Of a stretch of DNA of 64,000 bases, positions 50,640-60,918 are shown piece by piece. Source of the stretch: Kineosporia succinea. Lineage in GTDB: Bacteria; Actinomycetota; Actinomycetes; Actinomycetales; Kineosporiaceae. How positions within the stretch are numbered: position 1 is the stretch's first letter; every line of letters starts with the position of its first letter. Location: contig NZ_JAUSQZ010000001.1 of NCBI RefSeq assembly GCF_030811555.1, positions 620,001-684,000 on the forward strand. The letters run 5' to 3'. A program made the translations under genes and the position numbers. The notes below the pieces were generated by a model. That model was not told the DNA's origin, did no database searches, and saw only the letters and a list, made by a program, of their open reading frames with translations.

Positions 50640-51337
50640 CAGGTCGTTGGGCGAGGCTGGCCCGTCGCACCGGTCAGACCGTCAGGCCGCACTGGCCGTC
50701 ACACCGATCAGACCGTCGCACGGATCAGGCCCTCCGACCGGACTGCTCCTCAGACCGGACCGGCCCTCAGACCAGACCGACCCTCAGACCAGACCGCCCC
50801 TCCGACCAGACCGCCCCTCCGACCAGACCGCCCCTCAGACCGGACCGGCCCTCAGACCGGATCGGCCGTCACACCGATCAGACCGTCAGGCTGGGTTGGC
50901 CATCGCACCGGCCAGACCGTGACACGGACCAAGCCCTCAGCACCGACCAGCCGTTTAGACCGGGCAAGCCGTCACAGAGGCCAGGCTCTCAGCCCGGACT
51001 GGCAGTCACACGGATCAGGCCATCGAGCCGGACTGACCGTCACACGATCAGACCGTGACACGAACCAGGCCTCAGCACTGACCGGCCGTCAGACCGGCCA
51101 GGCCATCAGACAGGCCAGGCTCTCAGCCCGGACTGACCGTCATACGGATCAGACCGTCAAGCCGGCTTAACCGTTAGACGGGGCAGACCGTTAGACGGGG
51201 CAGACCGTTAGACAGGGCAGACCGTTAGATGGGACAGACCGCTAGACGGGGACAGACCACTAGGCAGGACAGACCACTAGGCAGGACAGACCGCTAGGCA
51301 GGACAGACCGCTAGGCAGGACAGACCGCTAGGCAGGA
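50640..51337. repeat. 698-bp array of 41 tandem 17-bp units ending in a gene's stop codon
   Basis: Contiguous units, nearly all exactly 17 bp (three of 18 and two of 16), general form CAGACCGTCAGACCGGA. The nine next to the gene (51184-51337) are almost identical (CAGACCGCTAGGCAGGA). Units 17-24 (50913-51048) and 25-32 (51049-51183) match pairwise as an eight-unit higher-order repeat. Farther units are more varied, with local duplications. The last unit contains the TAG (51328-51330) of the membrane-protein gene, read leftwards. No spacers, so not CRISPR. Long open frames across it are by-products of the composition. Confidence 0.93.
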
Positions 51338-51972
51338 CAGGCGACGAGCGCCGGCGGGCCGCGGCGGCGCACTGTGCGACGGGGGACGTCGGCGCGCGGG
51401 AGGAGTGCCTCGCGCACCGGGACCGGGAGCGGACGCGCTGCCGGGGCCAGGGCGACCGGGCGGCTCAGGGCGTGGGCCAGGCCCAGGCCGCCGGCCAGCA
51501 GGTGGGCCACGACGCGGGTCAGGGCCCAGACCGCGGCTTCACCACGCTCCAGCAGCAGCGCCAGCGCCAGCGCGGCGACGGCGTGCGCGGCGAACATGCG
51601 CGGCGACATGGCGAACATGTCGGAGGCCTGGTGACCGGCCATGGCGGGGTCGCAGGGGGTGACGCCCACGGCGCCGTGGCCGGAGGTCGCGTGGCCACCG
51701 GCCATGCGGCAACCGTCGGACATGATCGCCGCCATCAGCACCGCGTGCAGGGTGGCCTGGGTGAGGGCCATGGCCACCACCAGCGAGACCGGGCCCCGGC
51801 GGCGGGCCGCCAGCAGATTGACCACCAGCATGACCCCGGGCACACAGGCCGCAGCGACGGGCAGACTCACCCGCTCGCCCCCGGCCGCGTGCGCAGCGAC
51901 GGCCAGGCTGACGGCGGACAGCGAGAAGATCGCCGCCCGGGCCAGCCGGATCGCACCGCGCCCCGGACTCAT
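51328..51972 (-). CDS. Putative copper-related membrane protein with Met/His-rich loop
   Basis: 214 residues from the ATG at 51972 (AAGG 8 nt upstream; an earlier GTG/ATG at 52002 is possible). About five hydrophobic segments. Between the third and fourth lies a Met/His/Cys-rich loop (MSDGCRMAGGHATSGHGAVGVTPCDPAMAGHQ then MFAMSPRMFAAH), typical of copper-binding stretches. No named family is evident to me, though similar small proteins accompany copC/ycnI genes in actinobacteria. It lies upstream of the copper operon on the same strand but separated by 1.2 kb of repeats. Copper role is inference from composition and place. Its C-terminus is Arg/Pro-rich and merges into the repeat array. Confidence 0.75.
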   Translation of the reverse strand: MSPGRGAIRLARAAIFSLSAVSLAVAAHAAGGERVSLPVAAACVPGVMLVVNLLAARRRGPVSLVVAMALTQATLHAVLMAAIMSDGCRMAGGHATSGHGAVGVTPCDPAMAGHQASDMFAMSPRMFAAHAVAALALALLLERGEAAVWALTRVVAHLLAGGLGLAHALSRPVALAPAARPLPVPVREALLPRADVPRRTVRRRGPPALVACPA

Positions 51973-52196
51973 ACCCAAAACCTTAACCGCCCCCACCGAC
52001 ATTCTGGGTCAGGGCCAGGTCAGGCCCGAGTCAGGGCCGGCTCAAAACGCACTCAGGGTTCCCCGGCCCGATCAAGCCCGACGCCCGGGGTGAGCACGGG
52101 AGGGAATGGTGGGGCGAACGGTGGATATCCACGCCTCCGCACGTGTCAACGCTGTGTGATCGGTGATTACTTCGCGTTGATCCTTAGTCTGCCCGG

Positions 52197-53647
<1,451 letters not shown>

Positions 53648-53660
<13 letters not shown>

Positions 53661-54409
53661 ACGCCCCGGCGGGTGCGGATGGTCAGCCGCTCGGCCACGA
53701 CCGGCTTGTGCCGGCGGCTGACCAGTCCGGACGCGACCACGAGCACCGACCCCAGACCGAGCGCGAGCAGCGGGAAACCGTACGAGACGCCTCCACCGGC
53801 GGGCGGGTCCTGACGCGGGACGGCCGTGACGACCTCACCGTCGTGGGCCCACGAGTCCTTGACCGAGGGCGTCGCCGCGGGCGCACTCACCGACGGGGAC
53901 ACAGACGGGGACACCGACGGCGTCGCACCGGCAGAAGGAGCGGCCGAGGGGGTCGCCGCCGCCGACACCTCGGGCAGCGGCACCCCGGTGATCAGCGGGT
54001 CGTTGTTCGGGTGACCGGCCGTGAAACTGAAGGTCCCGGAAAGCTTGTCGCCGTTCGCCGCCACCGCGGTCCAGTCCACCGTGTACTGCCCGTTGGGCGC
54101 CCCCATCACCACCGACCGGCGCAGCGTCTTCGCGCCGGTGGACACGTCGCCCTCACCGACCTCGCCGTCCTTCGTGTGGATGCTCATCGACGCCCCCGCG
54201 TCCCGCAGTTCCGTACTGAAGGTGACCGAGACGGCATTCGGTGCGAACTGCACCACCTCGCGCGCGGGACTCACCCCGACGACCCCGGAATCGGAAGCGG
54301 CCCAGGCCGTTCCGGCTCCGCTCCCGAGAACCAGACCGGCTCCGGCGACGCCGACGGCCGCCGCCATCCGAACCCCATGACACGCATCGCTCACTCTCAG
54401 CCACAACAT
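53648..54409 (-). CDS. CopC-like domain protein lacking copper ligands, membrane anchored
   Basis: 253 residues: signal peptide, CopC-like beta-sandwich (VVGVSPAREVVQFAPNAVSVTFSTELRDAG to GTFSFTAGH), a Pro/Ser/Ala linker with PSVSPSVSPSVS repeats and one C-terminal membrane helix with a basic tail. Same layout as the copC gene at 48703. However, the predicted mature start is Ala-Ser-Asp instead of His, and the SSDGHPISG motif is replaced by AANGDKLSG, so the Cu(II) site is gone. A structural or different-ligand role is possible. The start is uncertain: ATG 54409 or a GTG five codons later. Confidence 0.82.
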
Positions 54410-54542
54410 TCTTACAGAATGTCACCCTGAGACCCGGGGTCCCCTTGCGAATCGCCGGTAGCTCACTCACCGAACAGCGGAAATCTGTGGACGGGCCGCG
54501 GCGGGAGTTGCCGCCCCGCCCCCCAGGCGGTCGAATCGCGCC

Positions 54543-56111
54543 GTGACGAATTCGCCTGCCCCGCAAGATCTGCAGGTCCCGGTGGAGCTCGGGACCGGTC
54601 CTCTGACGACGGACGACGTGGTCGCCGTCGCGCGCCACGGCGCCCCCGTGCGTCTCACCGAAGCCGCGCTGGAGGTGATCGCCGGCTCCCGGGCCGTGAT
54701 CGAGGAACTGGCCGGCGACCCGGAGCCGCACTACGGCATCTCCACCGGGTTCGGCGCCCTGGCCACCACCTTCATCCCCCTGGCGGACCGCGCCCAGCTG
54801 CAGGCGAGCCTGATCCGCTCGCACGCCGCGGGGTCCGGCCCGGCCGTGGAGACCGAGGTGGTGCGCGCGCTCATGCTGCAGCGCCTGTCCACCATGGCGA
54901 CCGGCCGCACCGGGGTGCGCCCGCAGGTCGCCCGCACCTACGCGTCCCTTCTCAACGCCCGGATCACGCCGGTCGTGCACGAGTTCGGATCCCTGGGCTG
55001 CTCGGGAGATCTCGCCCCGCTGGCCCACTGCGCGCTCGCCGTCATGGGCGAGGGCCCCGTGGTGGACGCGGACGGCGTGACCCGCCCCGCCGCCGAGGCC
55101 CTCGCGGACGCCGGCATCGAACCGCTGCGGCTGGCCGAGAAGGAGGGCCTGGCGCTGATCAACGGCACCGACGGCATGCTCGGCATGCTGGTGCTCGCGC
55201 TGCACGACCTCGCCGACCTGGTCACGGTGGCCGATCTCGCCGCCGCCATGAGCGTGGAGGCGCTGCTGGGCACCGACGCGGTGTTCGCCGCCGACCTGGC
55301 CCGCCTGCGCCCGCATCCCGGGCAGCAGGCCTCGGCCGCGAACCTGCGCGCGCTGCTGGAGGATTCGCCGATCATCGCGAGCCACCGGGATCCCTCGTGC
55401 ACCCGCGTTCAGGACGCCTACTCGCTGCGCTGCGCCCCGCAGGTGCACGGCGCCGTGCGCGACACCCTCGAGCACGCCCGCCTGGTGGCCCTGCGCGAAC
55501 TCACCGCGGCCATCGACAATCCGGTGGTCACGCTCGATCACCGGGTCGAGTCGAACGGCAACTTCCACGGCGCCCCGGTGGCCTACGCCCTCGACTTCCT
55601 GGCCATCGCGGTGGCCGACCTGGCGAGCATCTCGGAGCGCCGCACCGACCGGCACCTCGACGCGAAGCGCAACGACGGGCTGCCGCCCTTCCTGGCCGGC
55701 ACCCCGGGCGTCGACTCGGGCCTGATGATCGCGCAGTACACCGCGGCCGGGCTGGTCGCCGAGATGAAACGGCTGGCGGCCCCGGCGTCGGTGGACTCGA
55801 TCCCGTCGTCGGCGATGCAGGAGGATCACGTGTCGATGGGCTGGCACGCCGCCCGCAAGCTGCGCCGGTCGGTGGAGTGCCTGCGCGACGTGCTGGCGAT
55901 CGAGCTGCTCACGGCGGCGCGGTCACTGGACCTGCGGGCGCCGTTGCGGCCCGCGGTGGGCACCGCGGCGGTGCGGGACCTGCTGCGCACGGGGGTGGAA
56001 GGGCCCGGGCCGGACCGGTTCCTGGCGCCCGAGATCGCCTGGGTGAGCGCGGCGGTGGGTTCCGGGGCGGTGCTCGCGGCGGCCCGGGCCGCGGTGCACG
56101 GGCTTCACTGA
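54543..56111 (+). CDS. hutH: Histidine ammonia-lyase
   Basis: 522 residues. HutH turns L-histidine into trans-urocanate and ammonia, the first step of histidine use. The MIO prosthetic group would form from Cys153-Ser154-Gly155 in EFGSLGCSGDLAPLAH; the Cys form is known in actinobacterial enzymes. The catalytic Tyr region GISTGFGALATTFI and the SIPSSAMQEDHVSMGWHA segment are intact. Alternative lyases with this cofactor (PAL/TAL) cannot be fully ruled out. The GTG start is at 54543. No other hut gene is in the window, so it is a solitary gene. Confidence 0.93.
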   Translation: MTNSPAPQDLQVPVELGTGPLTTDDVVAVARHGAPVRLTEAALEVIAGSRAVIEELAGDPEPHYGISTGFGALATTFIPLADRAQLQASLIRSHAAGSGPAVETEVVRALMLQRLSTMATGRTGVRPQVARTYASLLNARITPVVHEFGSLGCSGDLAPLAHCALAVMGEGPVVDADGVTRPAAEALADAGIEPLRLAEKEGLALINGTDGMLGMLVLALHDLADLVTVADLAAAMSVEALLGTDAVFAADLARLRPHPGQQASAANLRALLEDSPIIASHRDPSCTRVQDAYSLRCAPQVHGAVRDTLEHARLVALRELTAAIDNPVVTLDHRVESNGNFHGAPVAYALDFLAIAVADLASISERRTDRHLDAKRNDGLPPFLAGTPGVDSGLMIAQYTAAGLVAEMKRLAAPASVDSIPSSAMQEDHVSMGWHAARKLRRSVECLRDVLAIELLTAARSLDLRAPLRPAVGTAAVRDLLRTGVEGPGPDRFLAPEIAWVSAAVGSGAVLAAARAAVHGLH

Positions 56112-56121
56112 GGTGTATTGA

Positions 56122-56193
56122 GGACGCGTCGGTCGGGTTTCGCTCCCGGGAGCCACTTCCGCAGGGCCGGAGCCGAAGGGGACCGACGCGTCC
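56122..56193. terminator. Bidirectional terminator between hutH and the Eis-like gene
   Basis: Perfect 13-nt outer arms GGACGCGTCGGTC (56122-56134) and GACCGACGCGTCC (56181-56193), with a partly paired inside (TTCGCTCC against GGAGCCGAA). Sits between convergent genes. Confidence 0.75.
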
Positions 56194-56209
56194 GTCGTTC
56201 TGCTCGTGA

Positions 56210-57523
56210 TCAGAACGCCGTGCCGCTGAAGGGAGCCCGGCGCAGGCCGAAGAGGTGGTCGGCCGCGGCCAGCCCGGCGTCGCGGTGCACCGCGATCCGC
56301 CCGGCCTGGGCCAGCTGCCAGAACGCGGTGCCACCGAGGTAGGCGCAGGCCAGCTGGGACACGTCGAGCGTGATGTCGGGCGGCTGCTCGGTGCGGGCCG
56401 GACCGGCGGCGGAAACGATGTAGCGGCCGTTGTTCTCGCGCAGCACCTCGTCGCGGACCTCCAGGGTGACCGCCCCGGGCGCCCGGTAGGAGCGGGCGGT
56501 CAGGGCGGCCTGCACGTCGACGAGGCGCAGCCAGGTCTCGTCCCGCCCGCCCCGGGTGGTCAGGGCGCGCTCGTCGGTGAGGAGCTTCTCGATCGAGTGG
56601 TCGACCGGCATCGGGTCGAGCACGACGCGCTGCACGTTCTCGATCGCCAGCAGGTGCCGGAGCAGGCCGAAGTGGGCGCGGGAGGTGGTGGTGACGAAGT
56701 CGTTCACCACGATGCCGCGGTCGGTGGAGCGGAACCAGGTGGCCGCGTCCTGGGGCCGGTAGATCGCGAAACCGTCCTCGTGGCCGGGAATCCCGTGCAC
56801 CACGGCGTAGTGCTGCTCGGTGCTCAGGTGCCGCATGTGGGCCTGGGCGCGCCACCAGTAGCCGGGGCGGTCGACCGCCCCGACCCAGTTCGCGCCCGTG
56901 TAGATCCGGGCCAGCAGGTCCTGGTCGGCACGTTGCCGCAGGTCCACGGGCCGCACGTCACCGCCCTGGGGCACGCCCGCGCGGAACCGGGCGCGGTCCA
57001 CCGAGATCTCGACCGAGGCCACCTGACTGGCGATGCCGAAACCCCAGCGCTCGTAGATGGTGGCCTCGTCGGCCCGCAGCGCGGCCAGGATCTCGCCGCG
57101 GGCCAGGCACTGCTCGAGCTGGTGACGCACGAGGGCACTGACCAGGCCGCGCCGGGTGGGGGTGGGCAGCACACCGACGTCGGTGACCGCGGCCTGCGGC
57201 ACCTTGCGGCCCCCGGGCACGACCATCCAGCTGGTGAACGAGGTGGCCGGTCCGCCGAGGCGTTCCGGGGTCTGGGTGCTCTGCGGGGTGGCCGGGTCGT
57301 AGGCGGTGCCGTAGGCGCGGGCGGCCTGGGGACGCAGGGCCTGCCGGTACGCGCCGGTGGTGGGGGCGGGCCCACCGGGTCGGGACGGGTCGTCCACCGG
57401 CGTCCGGAACCCATCGCTCTCCACCGGCGTCCGGAACCCCTCGTGCTCCACCGGGGTCAGGAAACCCTCGAGCGAACGGCCGATCTCCTGGGCGTCGGTC
57501 AGCACCCTGATCTCGTGGTCCAC
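56210..57523 (-). CDS. Eis-like GNAT N-acetyltransferase
   Basis: 437 residues: an N-terminal GNAT domain (VTDVGVLPTPTRRGLVSALVRHQLEQCLARGE carries the acetyl-CoA loop), a second GNAT-like domain and a C-terminal SCP2-like domain. This matches mycobacterial Eis (enhanced intracellular survival), which acetylates amines including aminoglycosides. It ends in Phe437; in Eis the C-terminal Phe carboxylate acts as general base, so the exact end is consistent with activity. Odd: near residue 20 an insertion with three near-identical GFxTPVE units, encoded by 30-bp repeats, and a Pro/Thr-rich loop. It reads away from the WYL regulator. Confidence 0.87.
   Translation of the reverse strand: MDHEIRVLTDAQEIGRSLEGFLTPVEHEGFRTPVESDGFRTPVDDPSRPGGPAPTTGAYRQALRPQAARAYGTAYDPATPQSTQTPERLGGPATSFTSWMVVPGGRKVPQAAVTDVGVLPTPTRRGLVSALVRHQLEQCLARGEILAALRADEATIYERWGFGIASQVASVEISVDRARFRAGVPQGGDVRPVDLRQRADQDLLARIYTGANWVGAVDRPGYWWRAQAHMRHLSTEQHYAVVHGIPGHEDGFAIYRPQDAATWFRSTDRGIVVNDFVTTTSRAHFGLLRHLLAIENVQRVVLDPMPVDHSIEKLLTDERALTTRGGRDETWLRLVDVQAALTARSYRAPGAVTLEVRDEVLRENNGRYIVSAAGPARTEQPPDITLDVSQLACAYLGGTAFWQLAQAGRIAVHRDAGLAAADHLFGLRRAPFSGTAF
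57391..57480. repeat. In-frame 30-bp tandem repeat, 3 copies
   Basis: Three roughly 30-bp units in the N-terminal part of the Eis-like gene, encoding GFLTPVEHE, GFRTPVESD and GFRTPVDDP segments. The first is the family's normal sequence, the others look like added copies. Confidence 0.75.
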
Positions 57524-57623
57524 GTCTTGACGCTAGCCCCGTGACCAGTGGGTTTCCTGGTGGAGCACCCGAGCGGCCCTCCGGCCGCCCCTCCCTTGGC
57601 CGCCCCTTGGCCAGCCCTGAACC

Positions 57624-57648
57624 CATGCGGAACGAAACCTTCCGCATG
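57624..57648. promoter_or_regulatory. Candidate operator of the WYL regulator
   Basis: Perfect inverted repeat CATGCGGAA-N7-TTCCGCATG, ending 18 bp before the regulator's ATG and in the divergent region shared with the Eis-like gene. Position and symmetry fit autoregulation. Confidence 0.6.
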
Positions 57649-57666
57649 CCGTGTCACCCTCGACGT

Positions 57667-58632
57667 ATGGCCGATACCTCCAGGCGACTGCTGACGCTCC
57701 TGTCGCTGCTCCAGACGCCCCGCGAATGGTCGGGCCCGGAGCTGGCCGGCCGGCTCGGCGTGAGCACCCGCACGATCCGGCACGACGTGGAACGCCTTCG
57801 CTCGCTGGGCTATCCGGTCGACGCCACGCGTGGCTCGGTCGGTGGCTACCGGCTCGGGGCGGGCGCGGCGCTGCCCCCGCTGCTGCTCGAGGACGACGAG
57901 GCCGTCGCCATCGCCCTCAGCCTGCGATCGGTGGCCGGCGGTTCGGTGGCCGGGCTGGAGGAGAGTGCGCTGCGCGCGCTGAGCAAGCTGCAGCAGGTGC
58001 TTCCGGCCCGGCTCGGGCGGCGGGTGGACGCGGTGGTCGCCTCGACGGTGCGGGTCGGGTCGGGTGCGCCGGGGGTCACGGCGGTGGACGCGTCGGTGCT
58101 CCAGCTGCTGGCCTCGGCCTGCCGCGACCAGGAACGGGTGCGTTTCGCCTACGCCGACCACGCGGGCACCTCGACGCAGCGCACGGTCGAGCCGCACCGC
58201 CTGGTCAGCTGGGGCCGGCGCTGGTACCTGGTGGCGTGGGACCGCGACCGCGACGACTGGCGCACCTTCCGGGCCGACCGGATCGGCGCCCCGGCGGCGG
58301 TGGGCGCCCGGTTCGGCGCCCGGGAGGTGCCGGGCGGTGACGCCGCGGCGTTCGTGCGGCGCGGCACCCGGTCGGTGCAGTGGGCGGTGATGGCGCGGGT
58401 GCGGGTGCACGAACCGGCCACCACCGTGAGCGAGCGGCTCGGCAGTGCCGCGGAGTCGGTGGAGGCCGAGGGCGCGGATCGCTGCGTGGTGATGCTCGGC
58501 GGCGCCGACGCCGAGTCGATGGCACCGTGGCTGGGTCTGATCGGGGCCGAGTTCGAGGTGCTCGGACCGCCCGAGCTGGCCGCCGCGGTGCAGCGGCTCG
58601 GTCACCGGATGCTGCGAGCAGCCGGTGACTGA
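57667..58632 (+). CDS. WYL-domain transcriptional regulator
   Basis: 321 residues. N-terminal DeoR/HTH_11 winged helix (MADTSRRLLTLLSLLQ, WSGPELAGRLGVSTRTIRHDVERLRSLGYPVDATRG), then the WYL ligand-sensing domain (VSWGRRWYLVAWDRDRDDWRTFRADRI) and the WCX C-terminal extension. These proteins bind nucleic-acid-like or other small ligands and control transcription. ATG 57667 opens the helix-turn-helix; the frame open to 57541 overlaps the operator and is not coding. The divergent Eis-like gene is the obvious candidate target. Confidence 0.92.
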   Translation: MADTSRRLLTLLSLLQTPREWSGPELAGRLGVSTRTIRHDVERLRSLGYPVDATRGSVGGYRLGAGAALPPLLLEDDEAVAIALSLRSVAGGSVAGLEESALRALSKLQQVLPARLGRRVDAVVASTVRVGSGAPGVTAVDASVLQLLASACRDQERVRFAYADHAGTSTQRTVEPHRLVSWGRRWYLVAWDRDRDDWRTFRADRIGAPAAVGARFGAREVPGGDAAAFVRRGTRSVQWAVMARVRVHEPATTVSERLGSAAESVEAEGADRCVVMLGGADAESMAPWLGLIGAEFEVLGPPELAAAVQRLGHRMLRAAGD

Positions 58633-58772
58633 CCCCTCACGGATCGGTGTTTTCCGTTATAAGGGGGTCAAATCCGCGTTCTGATTCTTGTTCGCCACAC
58701 AGCTGAACCTGCGATTTTCAAAGCTTTCACCTAGCATTCCCATCTTGTTGGAATTCCGGTGAAAGGTTGACG

Positions 58773-60074
58773 ATGCCCGCCTCCGACATCTCGTCGGACG
58801 ATTTCGACCGCACCCAGCCCCCGATCCCCGAGGCACCCCTCGAGACGGGAGTCACGGCCCGGCCGCTCGGCGGGGGTCAGCAGGGCACCACCCCGGCCCC
58901 GGCGATCCCGCGGCGCTTCACCGCGCTGGACGGACTTCGCGGGCTGGCCGCCCTGGCGGTGATCTTCTTCCACCTGCGGCGCGAACTGCGGGACGTGGGG
59001 ATGCCGGACCACCTCGACCGCCTGGTCACCGGCGGCTACCTCATGGTCGACCTGTTCTTCGTGCTCAGCGGTTTCGTGCTGGCCCGCACCATGCTGCGCA
59101 CCCGCGGCGCCGGCGAGGCCCTGCGGTTCTCCGAGCTGCGCATCCGGCGGTTCATGCCGCTGCACCTGACCGGCTGGGTCGTGGCCCTGGCCGGGGTCGT
59201 GGTGCTCGCGGTCTGCCAGCAGTTCGACCTGCTGCACACGCCCGAGCGGGGCGCGTTCGACAGCGAGGACACCGGGCCGATCGCCTGGGCCTCGAGTTTC
59301 GTTCTGCTGCAGGGACTCTTCGGGCCGCAGTTCGCCGGCTACCCGGCCGCCTGGTCGCTGTCGGTCGAGCTGTGGAGCAACATCCTCATCGTCGCCGTGA
59401 TCGCCTTGATGCCCGGCGCCTCCTACCGGCGCCTGGTCGGGCCCGCCGCGGTGCTGGCCGGGGCGGTGCTGCTGGCCTGGACTCCCCCCGCGGCCGAGAA
59501 CAGCGTCGGGGCGGCGGCGTTCGGGCGCGGTCTGGCCGGGCTCGGCGCGGGCATGGTGGCCTACGAGCTGTTCCTGATGCTGATGCGGCGCCGGTCCCGA
59601 CACGACCGGGCCAGTTCCGGCGTCGGCGTCGGTGCCGGTGCCCCGGGCTGGGCCGTGCCGGTGAGCGTGATCGCGCTCGGGCTGCTGGTTCTCGCCGTCT
59701 GGGAACGGGAGGTCGTGCGCGAGCTGCGGTTCCTGCCGATGCTCGTGGTCGCCCCGCTGCTGGTGCTGAGCCTGGCCCTGCCCGGCGGCGGCCCGGTGAA
59801 GTGGGTGCTCGACCGGCCGGTGTCGCAGTGGCTCGGCAGCCGCTCGTTCGCGCTGTACGCCCTGCACGGCCCCGTCCTGATGACGGTCGAACTGCTGCTG
59901 GAGCTGCGGGGGTTCGAGACCGGAGGGGCGAAGGTGTCCGCGTTCGTCATCATCGCCACGGTCAGCGGCTCGCTGATCGCCGCGGAGCTCGGTCACCGCT
60001 ACGTCGAGACCGCCTGGCTGCCGCGGAGGAAATCGGCGGCCGCCGCGCCGGCCCGGGAGAGCGTCAGCGTCTGA
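58773..60074 (+). CDS. Acyltransferase-3 family membrane protein
   Basis: 433 residues with about ten membrane helices. O-acyltransferase for a surface glycan or lipid. The domain starts at residue ~50 with FTALDGLRGLAALAVIFFHLRREL, which carries the conserved His, followed by MVDLFFVLSGFVLARTML and the Arg-rich loop RIRRFMPLHL. The first ~45 residues are a disordered cytoplasmic tail. ATG 58773 has GAAAGG (58761-58766) 6 nt upstream. The 140-bp upstream region is unusually AT-rich and should hold the promoter. Unlike the protein at 1228-4899 it has a normal length. Confidence 0.92.
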   Translation: MPASDISSDDFDRTQPPIPEAPLETGVTARPLGGGQQGTTPAPAIPRRFTALDGLRGLAALAVIFFHLRRELRDVGMPDHLDRLVTGGYLMVDLFFVLSGFVLARTMLRTRGAGEALRFSELRIRRFMPLHLTGWVVALAGVVVLAVCQQFDLLHTPERGAFDSEDTGPIAWASSFVLLQGLFGPQFAGYPAAWSLSVELWSNILIVAVIALMPGASYRRLVGPAAVLAGAVLLAWTPPAAENSVGAAAFGRGLAGLGAGMVAYELFLMLMRRRSRHDRASSGVGVGAGAPGWAVPVSVIALGLLVLAVWEREVVRELRFLPMLVVAPLLVLSLALPGGGPVKWVLDRPVSQWLGSRSFALYALHGPVLMTVELLLELRGFETGGAKVSAFVIIATVSGSLIAAELGHRYVETAWLPRRKSAAAAPARESVSV

Positions 60075-60148
60075 ACGGGGTCGCAGGCCCCTGGTCGGGG
60101 CCGCCGGCCCTGGTCAGGGCTCGACGCGTCAAGGTCCTGGACGCACGA

Positions 60149-60176
60149 ACGACGGCCCGGGAAACCGGGCCGTCGT
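60149..60176. terminator. Bidirectional terminator with GAAA loop
   Basis: Perfect 12-nt arms ACGACGGCCCGG and CCGGGCCGTCGT around a GAAA tetraloop, between the convergent acyltransferase and lipoprotein genes. The preceding 60086-60125 holds two 20-bp copies of a GGCCC-CTGGTC hairpin unit. Confidence 0.88.
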
Positions 60177-60187
60177 CATTGCCTTGA

Positions 60188-60622
60188 TCAGGAGGGCTCT
60201 TCGGCGAGCTCGGCCATCGTGGGCACACCCGACGACTCCAGCACCTGCGCGCGCAGGGCCGGGCAGCCGTCGTTCATCAGGGCGTCCACCTTCGCGGACC
60301 GGATCGTGGCGTTGGGGGTGCTGGACCCGTCGAACGCCGCCTCGAGGCTCTCCACCAGCTGGGAGGCCAGCTTCGTGCCGTTCGCCCCCTGGGCCAGGGT
60401 GGTCTCGACCACGCCGCAGACCATCACGGCGGAGATGTCGAAGCGCACGGTCGACTTGGGCGTGGGCACAGCGGCCGCACTGGTCTCGGCGTCGACGGAC
60501 GCCGTGGTGGTCGTCGCCGCCGAACTCTCGGTGTCGTCACCACCGCCGCACCCGGCCAGGACGAGGCCCAACAGCGGGGCCACGGCCAGCGCCACTACCG
60601 CTTTGCGTACACCAGGTAACAC
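60188..60622 (-). CDS. Small lipoprotein, two-Cys family (paralogue 1)
   Basis: 144 residues, function unknown. Lipoprotein signal with lipobox LAGC, then a Thr/Ser/Ala linker, then a small domain with Cys residues in VMVCGVVETTLAQG and MNDGCPALRAQVLESSGVPTMAEL, which could form a disulfide outside the cell. It is clearly related to the lipoprotein encoded at 60919-61398. The GTG at 60622 has GGAGAG 6 nt upstream. The 296 bp upstream (60623-60918) contain nothing else I can identify. Confidence 0.82.
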   Translation of the reverse strand: MLPGVRKAVVALAVAPLLGLVLAGCGGGDDTESSAATTTTASVDAETSAAAVPTPKSTVRFDISAVMVCGVVETTLAQGANGTKLASQLVESLEAAFDGSSTPNATIRSAKVDALMNDGCPALRAQVLESSGVPTMAELAEEPS

Positions 60623-60918
60623 GATCAGCTCTCCGGAGGATCAGACTGTCAGGCACCGGGCCCGAGCGTTCCGGGCTCGGCCATCTCGTGCCGTCCAGGG
60701 TCGGTCTCGACAGTGTGGAACCACCGCCACACATCGAGACCGGGTGCGTGACGGTAGGCCGAAGGCGCTCGCCAGCCCGCCTCGTCGCCGTCGACCAGGA
60801 CGAGCGCACGCTCGGCCGATACGCAGGCTACCCGTACGTCTCCCGGTTCGCGTCTTTCTCGCCCTTCCCGATGGTCTCAACCGGTTAATCCTGAACGATG
60901 AGTTACCCGGGGCAACGG

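Noticed and set aside
50625-51170. Open reading frames across the 17-bp array encoding RPDRPSDQ-type peptides
   Set aside because: They follow from composition. The 16-, 17- and 18-bp units break any stable coding frame, and no ribosome site is present.
50640-51337. CRISPR-like repeat array
   Set aside because: Units are contiguous with a 17-bp period and no spacers, and there are no cas genes.
54543-56111. Phenylalanine or tyrosine ammonia-lyase instead of HutH
   Set aside because: Length and the GSLGCSGDLAPLAH and QEDHVSMG motifs fit bacterial histidine ammonia-lyase better, though substrate was not proven.
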